The position numbers and the translations under genes are program-made. Below, one piece after another: positions 35,496 to 44,257 of a stretch of 64,000 nt of DNA. Numbering within the stretch: the stretch's first letter is position 1; each line of letters opens with the position of its first letter. The notes under the pieces are model-generated. The model saw only the letters and a list, made by a program, of their open reading frames with translations. It was not told the DNA's origin and did not search any database. Location: positions 196,314 through 260,313 of the forward strand of contig DASZTS010000095.1 of the NCBI GenBank assembly GCA_035547915.1, in the 5' to 3' direction. Origin of the DNA: DASSFG01 sp035547915. Lineage in GTDB: Bacteria > Planctomycetota > Planctomycetia > Pirellulales > JAICIG01.

Positions 35496-35707
35496 CCTCG
35501 CCTGGTAGCAATCATAGTATCGCGAACGGCAGTGGCGGGATGACGAATCTCGATACGAATAATAATGATATTCCCGACTCATGGGAACCGTATTCCATCG
35601 AGGGTGCCGCAGGGCAAGCGGAGACAATTGTGGACAATACCTATTGGACGGACGACCGGGCCGCTCCGGGAAGGCAACATGCTAGGGACCAAGTCGACAG
35701 TGATTAG
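35468..35707 (+). pseudogene. 3' fragment of a second HExxH-protein gene
   Basis: The frame ending at the TAG 35705-35707 encodes NLDTNNNDIPDSWEPY, DNTYWTDDRAAPGRQH and an acidic end. This aligns with the last 60 residues of the large protein (DANNNDLPDSMEAG, ENTYWQDDWGSPGKQH). Everything upstream, including HExxH, is missing, and the fragment starts right at the hairpin. It could be a relic of a tandem copy, or a donor of an alternative tail. The ATG at 35468 lies in the hairpin and is probably not used. Confidence 0.65.
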
Positions 35708-35719
35708 AGAGGAAAAGTT

Positions 35720-36343
35720 ATGAGTCTGTGTGTAATAGTCGCGTTACTGTGCATGTTCGGACCGACTGATGCGTTAGAGCGATTATCAGATATGGACGAA
35801 CAGGCTCGCGATCGGGCGTTCATCGAGGTAGATATGCAGCGCCAACGGCTCGAGGAAGCACTTCTTGAGCAGCTACAAAAAGTGTTGAAGGATCGAGACA
35901 GCACCTATCTTGGGCGCACCCATACCGTGCTGCAAGCGATTTCAGCAACCCGGGCCGATAACACGGTCGGTGAACTTGTGGAAGCGGTTGAGTTCACGCT
36001 TGAGCCATCGACATTTCCTGTTGGCGGTAGGCTGGCGACGAGTGCCTTTTATCCTGTCGCGGACACATTGCGAACTCTCGGCAGCAGGCGGGTAATTATG
36101 GGGATTTTGTCCGCGACTGCAGAGGAGGATCGTGAGGATAAAATACTACGTATCTATGCTTGGGTGTTGATTGAAATACTTGGCAAAGACGTGGCGCGTC
36201 TCGCGGTCGAGCGAGGGGCGATCGCTCGTGTTCCGCGAGAGGGCAAACGGGTTCTTCGGCTGCTAAAAATGGTCGATGAGGAGCCATTACTTGAGATGCC
36301 GCCGCGAAAAGTAGAAAAAGCGCCGGTTAAACCGGGCGCTTGA
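35720..36343 (+). CDS. Exported helical partner protein, second copy
   Basis: 207 residues with a signal-like N terminus (MSLCVIVALLCMFGPTDA). It aligns along most of its length with the product of 34805-35443: SGRTHSVLQ/LGRTHTVLQ, NTVGRLVEAV/NTVGELVEAV, LTLDPATFP/FTLEPSTFP, YYPVAETL/FYPVADTL, RVVKEI/RVIMGI. GAGGAAAAG just upstream supports the start. The paralogues have diverged widely, about 35-40 percent by eye, so the duplication is old or came from different sources. It follows the 3' fragment of a second HExxH-protein gene. Confidence 0.7.
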   Translation: MSLCVIVALLCMFGPTDALERLSDMDEQARDRAFIEVDMQRQRLEEALLEQLQKVLKDRDSTYLGRTHTVLQAISATRADNTVGELVEAVEFTLEPSTFPVGGRLATSAFYPVADTLRTLGSRRVIMGILSATAEEDREDKILRIYAWVLIEILGKDVARLAVERGAIARVPREGKRVLRLLKMVDEEPLLEMPPRKVEKAPVKPGA

Positions 36344-36439
36344 TGGCGTGAAATAAAAAACGCCGGGGCAGATTCCCCTGCCATCGGGCCGAGCATACCG
36401 GCATTCGGTCTGTATCCCGCGCGGGACAGATTGCCGCGA

Positions 36440-36517
36440 TGGAAAAGGAGCCGAAGAAGCGGTGTTTTGCGGCCGGTTTTGCCCGCGGCGCTCCGGCGTA
36501 GGGGGTTGCTCAGCCGC
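36440..36517. repeat. Dispersed TIR repeat remnant (reverse)
   Basis: GGTGTTTTGCGGCCGGTTTT, then GCCCGCGGCGCTCCGG and GGTTGCTCAGCCGC match the reverse-complement consensus with gaps. It marks the right edge of the lower-GC island. Confidence 0.6.
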
Positions 36518-36525
36518 ACTGACGA

Positions 36526-38370
36526 TCAGCGGAGCCAATCGGTCAGCTTATCGACGAGCGATGGCTGTGGATCATTGTCGTTGTCCGAGGACGACGTCTT
36601 CTTGCGACGCTCGCCGTCGCCCTTGCCGGGGCGGGCAAAGAGGCCGGGCAACGGGTTGGCCACGGTGAATTGGCGACCGTTCTCTTCCTCATCGTCGTCC
36701 TTGTCGCGGTCGTAGCTCCTGCCACCCGCCGGCAAGGCGTCGATCTCGAAGCGGCTTTCCAGATGGTGCCGCGATTTAGCCTGTTGCAGGGCCTGCACCA
36801 CGTCGGGGTAATCGCCGCCCAGCGCCACGACCGCGCGGATCACGTCGTCGAGCTTGGTGGAGACGGTCCGCTTCTGTTCGTCGCCCACCGCAATGCGGCT
36901 GACCGTGATCTCGTCGCCCCCGTGCGAGACGATCTGGATCTCTTTGCCCGCATCGAGCAACAAGGGGGTCTGCAGACGCTGATCGGGGCCGAACAACACC
37001 ACCTCGGCCCGGAAACTGCGCGTGACGTGGACCATGGGCTGCGCCTTGCTCTCGACCAGGTGGTAGCTGAACTGGTCGTTCATCGACTCGCCGCGAACCA
37101 CCTCGTCTTGCGGGTTCATGGCCCACAAGGCGCGGAAGGCTCCGTAGCGCGTCTCGGCGCTTTCCACATCCAGCAGCTCGCGCAGCGCCTCGTAGGCGGC
37201 GTAGTCGTCCATGGCACTCAGCGCGGTCAGGGCGTAGGCTCGGAAGGCCGGGTGCCGCGCCGCCTCGGCCAAGGGAGCCACGGCGGCGGCTTCGTCGAGG
37301 TAGGCCAACGCTTCGGCGGCATAGAAGCGCACCTCGGGGTCGGAGTTGGCAGCCCCCTTCACCAGCGCTTTGACGCCATCTTTGGCCAAGGCCTCGAGTT
37401 TGATGGCGGCCGTCGCCGCGGTGATCGGCTCGAGTAGCTGTCGCTCCAACAACGCCAGCCGCGCGATGAGTTGCGAGGCGTTCTCCTTGATCGGCAACGC
37501 GCGCACCACGCGCATATAGCGCTCGACGTTGTCCTTATAGCGTGGATGCACGGTCAGCTCGATGTACTTGTCGGTCTCGGGCGTGGCGACGCCGCGCTTC
37601 ACGCCGCCGTCGAAGGAGTGAAATCGCTGATTGATGGCGTTGCCCATCTGCGCGCTGGTGATCACGTTCTGGTGTTCGCGCCGGATGGCCAGGCCGAGCT
37701 TCCGCGATTCGGCCGCGATGCCGCCGCCCAACACGCGACCGCGGGTCAGCTTCAGCCGGTCGCGTTCGCCGTCGGCCGACGGATCGACGAGCACGGCGCC
37801 CTGGGCCAGCGCCATGATCTTGCCTTCGAGCACCTGTGATTGCACTTCGGCGAATTGGCGCAGGCGGGTTTCCATCAACCAACCGCCGCGCAGGCTGAGG
37901 CACTCGCTGCGTTGGGGCACGCGCAGTTCCACGTCGAAGTGATCGCCCTTCTGGATACCCGGCCGCAGATAACCGCGCACGAGCACCATCTCGGTGTCCT
38001 TGGACGCCAGCAACTGATTGGGGTAGACGACGCCCCGTTTCTCCATCTCCGTGATCAGTGCCGCGCGGTGGCTGGAATTGGGCGGGTCGCTGCCCGTGCC
38101 CGGCAACCCGGTGACGAGGCCCACCGATTCCACCGTCAGGGGAAATCCGCCTACCGCGAGCGCGTAGTCGGCGATCAGCCGCACCCCGGCGGCGACCGGG
38201 TCATCGGCATCTTCGGGGCTCTGTGAGCGCAGAATGGGCGGCAGCGAACAGCCGCCGGTGGCCAGGCCCGCCGTGGTGAGACCGGCTGCGAGTCCCAGGA
38301 ACAAACGTCGATCCGACCGACCGTTTCGGACCAGCCAGGTCCAACTTGGCGTCATGCCAGCGCGCTCCAT
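36526..38370 (-). CDS. FlgI (flagellar P-ring)-like protein fused to HEAT-type repeats
   Basis: About 614 residues. After a hydrophobic lead (LFLGLAAGLTTAGLATGGC, possibly a lipoprotein signal) comes a FlgI-like region: LTVESVGLVTGLPGTGSDPP, VLVRGYLRPGIQKGDHFDVE, GRVLGGGIAAESRKLGLAIR and ITSAQMGNAINQRF. FlgI forms the periplasmic P ring around the flagellar rod. From about residue 360 there is a helical repeat region (DPEVRFYAAEALAYLDEAAA, AFRAYALTALSAMDDYAAYE), then a beta-rich part and a charged tail. Normal FlgI is about 370 residues and lacks this extension. No other flagellar gene is in the window. ATG at 38370 or 38355; each has a weak SD. Confidence 0.8.
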   Translation of the reverse strand: MERAGMTPSWTWLVRNGRSDRRLFLGLAAGLTTAGLATGGCSLPPILRSQSPEDADDPVAAGVRLIADYALAVGGFPLTVESVGLVTGLPGTGSDPPNSSHRAALITEMEKRGVVYPNQLLASKDTEMVLVRGYLRPGIQKGDHFDVELRVPQRSECLSLRGGWLMETRLRQFAEVQSQVLEGKIMALAQGAVLVDPSADGERDRLKLTRGRVLGGGIAAESRKLGLAIRREHQNVITSAQMGNAINQRFHSFDGGVKRGVATPETDKYIELTVHPRYKDNVERYMRVVRALPIKENASQLIARLALLERQLLEPITAATAAIKLEALAKDGVKALVKGAANSDPEVRFYAAEALAYLDEAAAVAPLAEAARHPAFRAYALTALSAMDDYAAYEALRELLDVESAETRYGAFRALWAMNPQDEVVRGESMNDQFSYHLVESKAQPMVHVTRSFRAEVVLFGPDQRLQTPLLLDAGKEIQIVSHGGDEITVSRIAVGDEQKRTVSTKLDDVIRAVVALGGDYPDVVQALQQAKSRHHLESRFEIDALPAGGRSYDRDKDDDEEENGRQFTVANPLPGLFARPGKGDGERRKKTSSSDNDNDPQPSLVDKLTDWLR

Positions 38371-38509
38371 GACCTGCCCGAAGCCAGTCGGCGACGCGAG
38401 ACACAGCGCGTGCGAAGTCAGGCCGTGGGCACGGCAGATAAGCAGGAAGTGCAATCAGAAAGGAAGGGCCGCGGAGCATATCCGCCTGCTTACCGCCGGT
38501 CAAGGCCGC

Positions 38510-40093
38510 TTAGCGATTCACATTGATACCGATGCTGAGACCCTGCACGAGCACCGCTTGGCGAGTGCCGGTGTCGAGGATTCCCAGGCTCGGCAGCGAG
38601 TAGCTGGTCATGTTGGTGGAGCGGCCGATTCCGCCCATCACCATGCCGGTCCAACCGAGCGTGGCCTGGATGTTACGGAAGATCTGATAGTTCGCCGCGA
38701 TCCGCAATTCGCCGACGGGCGAGAAGGTCGTGCGGTGAACGACATTGTTTACGCCGGTGGGAACGAGGGCCGGTACCCGGAACTGCGGTAGCGTGAAGGG
38801 ACCTCCGGTCGTGGTGGTGCCCGTGCCCGACCCACCGTTAAAGCTGCTCAGGAACGTCGTCGAGGGTTGCGGATTGAACACGAAGAACGAAGGTTGGAGC
38901 GAACCCGGATCGGGGCGCTGTGCGATCGCACCGGTCTGGGTGGTCGTCTGGAAATTGGCGGCCGTCATGAAGCGACCTTCCACACTCCAGTTGAGCCGAC
39001 CGCGCTGCTTGCTCCAACGCAGGCCGACCTGCGGACCGACCAGGTAGTTGTTGGTGGCCGTGGTGAAGAACGTGTCGGACAGCAAACCCTCGATGACCGT
39101 TCCACCGGTCGACCCCGTGCTTGAACCGCTGCCCGATCCGCTGAGGGTGCCGAGCTGCGCCGAATAGCCGGTACCCTGGAAGTAGAAGTTGTCGCGGAAC
39201 CGGATATATCGGGCACCGGCCATGACGTCCCAGCGTCCATGATCGTTACGTCGGCTGCTCTTGATCTGGTACGTCCGCATCAACTCAATGCCCCAGACGC
39301 TCGTCGAGTAACGGGTATAGACGTGACTGAAGAAGATGGGAAGGCCGACCAGGTCGCCGAGATCGGTGGGAGCCGGGACGTCGGGGAAGCCATCGGGCGG
39401 CGGAACGAACGTCGGCGGCGGCGACGCGTTCGGGGTACCGATATCGCGGCCCGATGCACCGAATACGCCGTTGTGGTTCAGGTCGGCATCGACGATGGCG
39501 GTCGTGCCGGTGCCACCGGTACCGCCGGTCCCGAAGCCAGGTTGGTTCGCCGGCACCGGCAGCGCCTCTTCGATGAACCCTTCGAGCGGTGAGATGCCGT
39601 TCACGAAGGGTGCCGAGAAGGCCACGCCCGCGTCGGATACGGTGGCGGTCGACGTCTGCGTATGGACCTGGAAGGTTCCGATCAAGAAGCCTACGCCGTC
39701 GTCGCCGACGTAGCCTAATTGCAGTCGTTCACCTTGCCGCATACTGGGGTGGATGAAACCGGTATCCAGGCTGTTGGTCTGATTCATGAAGCCGTCGGGC
39801 ACGCCCGTGCTGACGACCGTGTTGACACCGGGCGAACCGAGCGGTGCACCGACCGAGGTTCGCTCGGGCGATGTCGTAGACCACGCCAGGTCCTCGATGG
39901 TGAAGAACCATCCCCTGGAGCGTTTCTGACCGCTGCCGTAAGGGCTGGTGGTGTCGGAGGCCGGTGCGAAGGGTTGGAAGTCCCGAATCCCCGGTACCCA
40001 TTCATCATCCGGCGTTTCCTGGCCCAGAGCCATGCTCGCCAAAATCAGCGGCAACCCCAAAGCCAGCCAAAGTTTCGAACGGTTGATCGACAT
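38510..40093 (-). CDS. BBP7-like outer-membrane beta-barrel protein
   Basis: 527 residues with a signal peptide ending SMALGQ. The sequence is strand-rich with repeated Gly/Ser/Thr loops (GSGSGSSTGSTGG, GSGTGTTTTGG), the tract WGIELMRTYQIKS...WDVMAGARYIRFRDNF, NYLVGPQVGLRWSKQRGRLN and a C-terminal strand GLSIGINVNR. This matches the planctomycete family of surface barrels named BBP7. A domain with DADLNHNGVFGASGRD inside resembles a calcium-binding dockerin-like loop. Function in the outer membrane is not known. Confidence 0.75.
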   Translation of the reverse strand: MSINRSKLWLALGLPLILASMALGQETPDDEWVPGIRDFQPFAPASDTTSPYGSGQKRSRGWFFTIEDLAWSTTSPERTSVGAPLGSPGVNTVVSTGVPDGFMNQTNSLDTGFIHPSMRQGERLQLGYVGDDGVGFLIGTFQVHTQTSTATVSDAGVAFSAPFVNGISPLEGFIEEALPVPANQPGFGTGGTGGTGTTAIVDADLNHNGVFGASGRDIGTPNASPPPTFVPPPDGFPDVPAPTDLGDLVGLPIFFSHVYTRYSTSVWGIELMRTYQIKSSRRNDHGRWDVMAGARYIRFRDNFYFQGTGYSAQLGTLSGSGSGSSTGSTGGTVIEGLLSDTFFTTATNNYLVGPQVGLRWSKQRGRLNWSVEGRFMTAANFQTTTQTGAIAQRPDPGSLQPSFFVFNPQPSTTFLSSFNGGSGTGTTTTGGPFTLPQFRVPALVPTGVNNVVHRTTFSPVGELRIAANYQIFRNIQATLGWTGMVMGGIGRSTNMTSYSLPSLGILDTGTRQAVLVQGLSIGINVNR

Positions 40094-40547
40094 CGCTTGG
40101 GTCTACCTTGACACTCGTTCACGCGCACACCCTCCACGACGGAGAGACCATGCTGTGCCCGTGCCGGTAGTATCGGTAGTGCCGCGCGAAGTAGTTGAAC
40201 AAGAACGGCAAAACTTGCTGGAAGTAAGGAAGGGTTCGGCAAATTGGGTTGTAGCACCCGCAAGGCTGGGAGGTCTGGCGAAGCTTTTTCGCCGACTTTC
40301 GCCCTTGACTCGCCCATTTCGGGGTCGTGCGCGCGTCGGGACTGGCAAAGTTGCCGCGTTGCGTTGACCTTGACAGGCAGATTCTGCGTCGTCCGGGGCG
40401 ATTCCATGCGGACCGTTGTTGGAGACGGTATAATCAGTGGCCTCGAATTCGCTTCGCTCCGGTTCGGCGCCCGAGCGAGCATCCTACCCAGGTGGCCGAG
40501 ATGTGAGCCTGGGATGGCCACCCCATTTGCTTTGAGGAACGCAGACC
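40094..40547. promoter_or_regulatory. Divergent intergenic region with a candidate promoter
   Basis: About 450 bases between the barrel gene (minus) and the thioredoxin-fold gene (plus). A perfect TATAAT lies at 40429-40434, followed about 114 bases later by the start at 40548; no good -35 is seen at the right spacing, so it is only a candidate. Otherwise I see no gene or structured RNA. Confidence 0.35.
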
Positions 40548-42137
40548 ATGCCCAAACGATCGGTTGCCCGGTTCGTGACCGTCCGCGCGTGCTTGCTATC
40601 GAGCCTTTGTTTCGTCGTGGCAAGCGTGGCTTCGGCGGCGGACTCCGATCTGCCGCGATATTGGTTGAAGGTCGGCCAGGAGCTGAGTTACCAGACGACC
40701 AGCGAGATGTCGACCGCCGATGGCCAGTCGTTCACGAACGAGTCAACCTGGCAGGTCTGGGTCGTCAAGCAAAACTCCGACGGCACGTGGCGCTTGGTCT
40801 TGCGCCACGCGACGACGTTCCAGCTACCGGCAAACAGCACGAACGTTCCGGCGAAGGGGCCGGCAAAGGGGACCGGCGAGAAATCGGGCACGAATAAGCC
40901 CGCGTCCGGCAAGCCGGCAGCCCCCGGTGGCAAGCCCACTGCCAAGGCCGCGCCCGTCAAGCCGGCCGCCCCGGCCAGGGGCAACGCTGCTCCGGCGGCG
41001 AGGGGCAATGCCGCTCCACCCGCGGCCGCAGGCTTTCCGGAACAAGTCACGTTCGCCTATTGCGATTTTTCGCCCGACGGCGCCGTGACTCCCAACGCCA
41101 CCCTCGGATTTCAGTTCGAAGTGCGGCAGCTTTTACCCAAGCTCCCGAAGACCGAGAAGGAGTTGGAGAAGGGCTGGACCGACCTCGACAAAACGACGCA
41201 AGTCGCCCATCGTTACAAGGTCGAGGAAGGTCCGGGCGACGACGACGATGACGACGACGAACCGGAATGGACGATCGTCGCCACGCGGCAGAGCCCGATC
41301 GACGATATCTATCTTTGCAAATCGCAATCGAAGTTCTTCTTCGATGCCGACCGTGGCTTCGTGGAGCGCATCGAAAGCAGCCTCGACCAGGGGTATGGCG
41401 TCAAAGGCACCGTCAAGGCGACGACCAAGTTGCTGGGGGTCGAGCAATTCGACGACGCTTGGTGCAAGAAGCTGGACGACGAGATGGGGCACTACTTCGG
41501 CCTCCAGCGCCGCTATCAGCACTTCTTGAAAGAAGCTCAACGCAACAGCTCCGAAGCCGAAACGTTGCTCGTCGAAGCGGGAGCCATACTGCAAAAGGCC
41601 GCTGCCGACATCACCTTGCCGGTGGTCAAAGAGGATCTCGGCAAGCAGGTGGCTCAGCACGCGGCGATGATCGGCCTGACCGCGCGCGCGGCACGCGATC
41701 GCGCCGACCTGATCGACCAGCCGGCGCCGACCTGGCAGACCAAGGATCTCGATGGCAAGGCTCACGCCCTGAAGGACTACAAAGGGAAGGTCGTGGTGCT
41801 CCATTTCTGGCGCCGCAACGACGGCTGGGGCCTGCGCAGTCTGCCGCAGGTCGAGCAGCTCGCGGAGCAGTTCACCGACAAGCCGGTCGTGGTGCTCGGC
41901 ATGAACACCGAAGAGAACGAAACGGACGCTCGTTTCGTGGCCGACAAGATGGGGCTGGCCTATCCGATCTTGCGGGCCGATAAGTTCGCCGACCGTTATA
42001 ACGCAGCGGCCGGCTCGGCCGTGTTCATCGTCGATCAGAAGGGAGTGGTTCGCGATATCTACCTGGGCTATTCGCCCACGCTGAAAGAAGACGTGGCCGC
42101 CGCGGTCAACGGTTTGCTCAGCAGCGAAGAGAAATGA
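40548..42137 (+). CDS. Secreted protein with C-terminal TlpA/thioredoxin-fold domain lacking the CXXC
   Basis: 529 residues. A signal peptide (about 1-28) is followed by a beta-rich domain, a Pro/Ala/Lys-rich linker (about 100-160), a second soluble region with an acidic run (DDDDDDDE near 230), a helical part, and a C-terminal TlpA/AhpC-TSA-like domain from about 390. The fold markers are present (GKVVVLHFW, PVVVLGMNTEEN, AVFIVDQKGVVRDIYLGY), but the active-site position after HFW reads RRNDGWGLRSLP, with no cysteine. It should therefore be redox-inactive by the usual mechanism. GAGGAAC precedes the ATG by 7 bases. Confidence 0.85.
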   Translation: MPKRSVARFVTVRACLLSSLCFVVASVASAADSDLPRYWLKVGQELSYQTTSEMSTADGQSFTNESTWQVWVVKQNSDGTWRLVLRHATTFQLPANSTNVPAKGPAKGTGEKSGTNKPASGKPAAPGGKPTAKAAPVKPAAPARGNAAPAARGNAAPPAAAGFPEQVTFAYCDFSPDGAVTPNATLGFQFEVRQLLPKLPKTEKELEKGWTDLDKTTQVAHRYKVEEGPGDDDDDDDEPEWTIVATRQSPIDDIYLCKSQSKFFFDADRGFVERIESSLDQGYGVKGTVKATTKLLGVEQFDDAWCKKLDDEMGHYFGLQRRYQHFLKEAQRNSSEAETLLVEAGAILQKAAADITLPVVKEDLGKQVAQHAAMIGLTARAARDRADLIDQPAPTWQTKDLDGKAHALKDYKGKVVVLHFWRRNDGWGLRSLPQVEQLAEQFTDKPVVVLGMNTEENETDARFVADKMGLAYPILRADKFADRYNAAAGSAVFIVDQKGVVRDIYLGYSPTLKEDVAAAVNGLLSSEEK

Positions 42138-42232
42138 TGCGGGGCCGTATTGCGGATCGGGCTTGACCCGTTTCGGCCGAGGCGGATACTTGTGCGACAC
42201 AAGGAAGTTCCGCGGCGAAGGGATTCGCAATC

Positions 42233-44245
42233 ATGCCCGCACAAGGATGCGATCTGGCCGATGCGCAGGCATTGCGCCCGTCGGCCGAGCCGAGCCGCCC
42301 GTCCCATGCCCGCCCGATGGCGCGCGACCTTGCCTCGTCTGAATCACACGATCGCGTCTGGCTGGCGTTGGCGGTCTCTCTGTCCCTGGCGGGAATCACC
42401 GCCAAGCTGTTGTTGCTCCCGTTTCCGGTAACCACTGCCGGCGAGCTCGTGCGCTGGCTGTTGCGGCTGGGCATCGTCGTCTCACCCGATGTTTGTTTCG
42501 CGGTCGGGTTGGCGAGCATTTGCTGGCTGATTTCGCTCCCATTGCGAACATGGCCCACTGCCGTTCAGCGCACCTGGCGGACGATTTGCCTCGGGTCGTT
42601 CGGTCTGTGCGCGGTCTATGCCATCGCCAGTGTGCCGATGTACAAGGTGACGAAGGTTCCCTTCACCGTGCGTCTGCTGTCGTTTGTCGGCGGGCCGGAG
42701 GTGATGCTTTCGTCGGCCGGCGAATACTTTCCGCCGGGCATCGTCGCGTTGCTGGTCGTCTCGCCGCTCGTGGTTGTCTTGTCGCCCTGGGCCGCCCGGC
42801 GGCACGGGTTGCGCCGTGTGCTGGCACCGATCGGCCCGAAAGCGACCGCGGCGTTGGTTGTCGGGGTGGCCCTGGGTGGCGGACTCTGCCAGCGCTATGT
42901 GCAGGTGCGTGCCGACTGGGCCGATCCCAATCGCTGGGAACGCCGCATCGCGCAGAGCCCGCATTGGGTGCTGGTCGCTTCCTGCCTGACCGAATTGTCG
43001 AAAGACAGACCGTTCACGCAGAACTTCGCCTTCGACGAGATCGACGAGAGCGACTTCCGCGGCCCGCCCCCGATAACACCGGCCGAGCCTCTGCTGCCTG
43101 CCGATCGTCGGCCGAAGAACGTCATTCTCATCGTGTTGGAATCGATCGCGGCCGAGTATTGGGGCTTGCAGGGTTCTCGCTTCGCGACGACACCGAACCT
43201 CGATCGCCTGGCGGCGGAGCGGGGAGTCGTCTTCGACAACATTTACTCGCAGGCCGCCTCGAGTTGCAAAAGCCTGCTGGCCATCTCCAACAGCGTGTAT
43301 GACCGGCCCGATTGGCTGCTCGTCGTGCGCGATCATCCCGCCTTCGATGTACCGGCCTTGCCCCAGGTGCTGCGGGAACGTGGTTATCGCACCTGCTATG
43401 CCCATTCGGGGCATTGGGGCTGGCAACGTCGGGAACAGTACCTCGAAGAACACGGCGCCGAAACGCTGATCGATGCCAAGGACATGGGAGACGCCAAGAT
43501 CAACTCGTGGGGCAGCAGCGACCAGGCGATGTTCGCTGAGATTCTCGGCTGGATCGACACCAACCCCGACCGGCCGTTCTTTGCCTACGCCTATACGATC
43601 GAGACGCACCACCCCTATGTCGCCCCTCCGGAACATCACGATTTCGGCGTCCGCGACGAGGAGCTGGCGCGCTATCTCGACGCGGTGCGCGGCGCCGATG
43701 CGAAGATCGCTTGGCTCTATGCCGAGTTGCGGAAGCGTGGCCTGGCCGACTCGACGCTCCTGGCGGTGACGGCCGACCACGGCGAGAGCTTCGGCCAACA
43801 CAACCTGCGGACGCACAGCTTCGGCGTTTACGAGCAAGCGGTGCACGTGCCGCTGGTGTTGCTGCACCCGGGCCTGCGCGACCTGCCGCGGCGCCGATCG
43901 AACGTCGGCTGCCATATCGACCTGGCTCCCACGTTGCTCGACATCCTGAACATTCCCGCTCCCGAGGCCTGGCAGGGCCGGTGCCTGCTGCGCGACGAAA
44001 CCGATCACCCGGCCTATTTCCTGTCGGTGGGGAACGAGGTGGTGCTCGGATTGCGTGACGGCCGATTCAAGTACCATTTCTACGTCGACACGTTGCACGA
44101 AGAACTGTTCGACCTCGAGGCGGATGCCGGAGAGAACGACAACCTCGCCGCGCACGATCCGCAACGCGCACGCGGGTATCGCAGCCGATTGGGCGGCTGG
44201 GTGACATCGCAGCGTGAATTCTTGGCCCAGCACGGGGTACGGTGA
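42233..44245 (+). CDS. Membrane LtaS/sulfatase-type phosphotransferase or hydrolase
   Basis: 670 residues. Several N-terminal transmembrane segments (about 45-240) precede a periplasmic alkaline-phosphatase-superfamily domain. Metal-site blocks are ILIVLESIAAEYWG, TTPNLDRLAAERG, ETHHPY, TADHGESFGQH and a C-terminal ELFDLEADAGENDN. The expected nucleophile segment is SQAASSCKSLLA; it does not fit the CxPxR motif of formylglycine sulfatases, so an LtaS-like transferase using Ser is more likely. Such enzymes move phospho-glycerol, phospho-ethanolamine or related groups on surface glycans. GAAGGGA upstream supports the ATG. The GT2 gene follows after 12 bases. Confidence 0.85.
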   Translation: MPAQGCDLADAQALRPSAEPSRPSHARPMARDLASSESHDRVWLALAVSLSLAGITAKLLLLPFPVTTAGELVRWLLRLGIVVSPDVCFAVGLASICWLISLPLRTWPTAVQRTWRTICLGSFGLCAVYAIASVPMYKVTKVPFTVRLLSFVGGPEVMLSSAGEYFPPGIVALLVVSPLVVVLSPWAARRHGLRRVLAPIGPKATAALVVGVALGGGLCQRYVQVRADWADPNRWERRIAQSPHWVLVASCLTELSKDRPFTQNFAFDEIDESDFRGPPPITPAEPLLPADRRPKNVILIVLESIAAEYWGLQGSRFATTPNLDRLAAERGVVFDNIYSQAASSCKSLLAISNSVYDRPDWLLVVRDHPAFDVPALPQVLRERGYRTCYAHSGHWGWQRREQYLEEHGAETLIDAKDMGDAKINSWGSSDQAMFAEILGWIDTNPDRPFFAYAYTIETHHPYVAPPEHHDFGVRDEELARYLDAVRGADAKIAWLYAELRKRGLADSTLLAVTADHGESFGQHNLRTHSFGVYEQAVHVPLVLLHPGLRDLPRRRSNVGCHIDLAPTLLDILNIPAPEAWQGRCLLRDETDHPAYFLSVGNEVVLGLRDGRFKYHFYVDTLHEELFDLEADAGENDNLAAHDPQRARGYRSRLGGWVTSQREFLAQHGVR

Positions 44246-44257
44246 GCGCGACGAGCC

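Noticed and set aside
36315..36343. Palindrome at the end of the second partner gene as a terminator
   Set aside because: The arms (AAGCGCC/GGGCGCTT) lie inside the coding sequence and no T run follows, so an intrinsic terminator is not supported.
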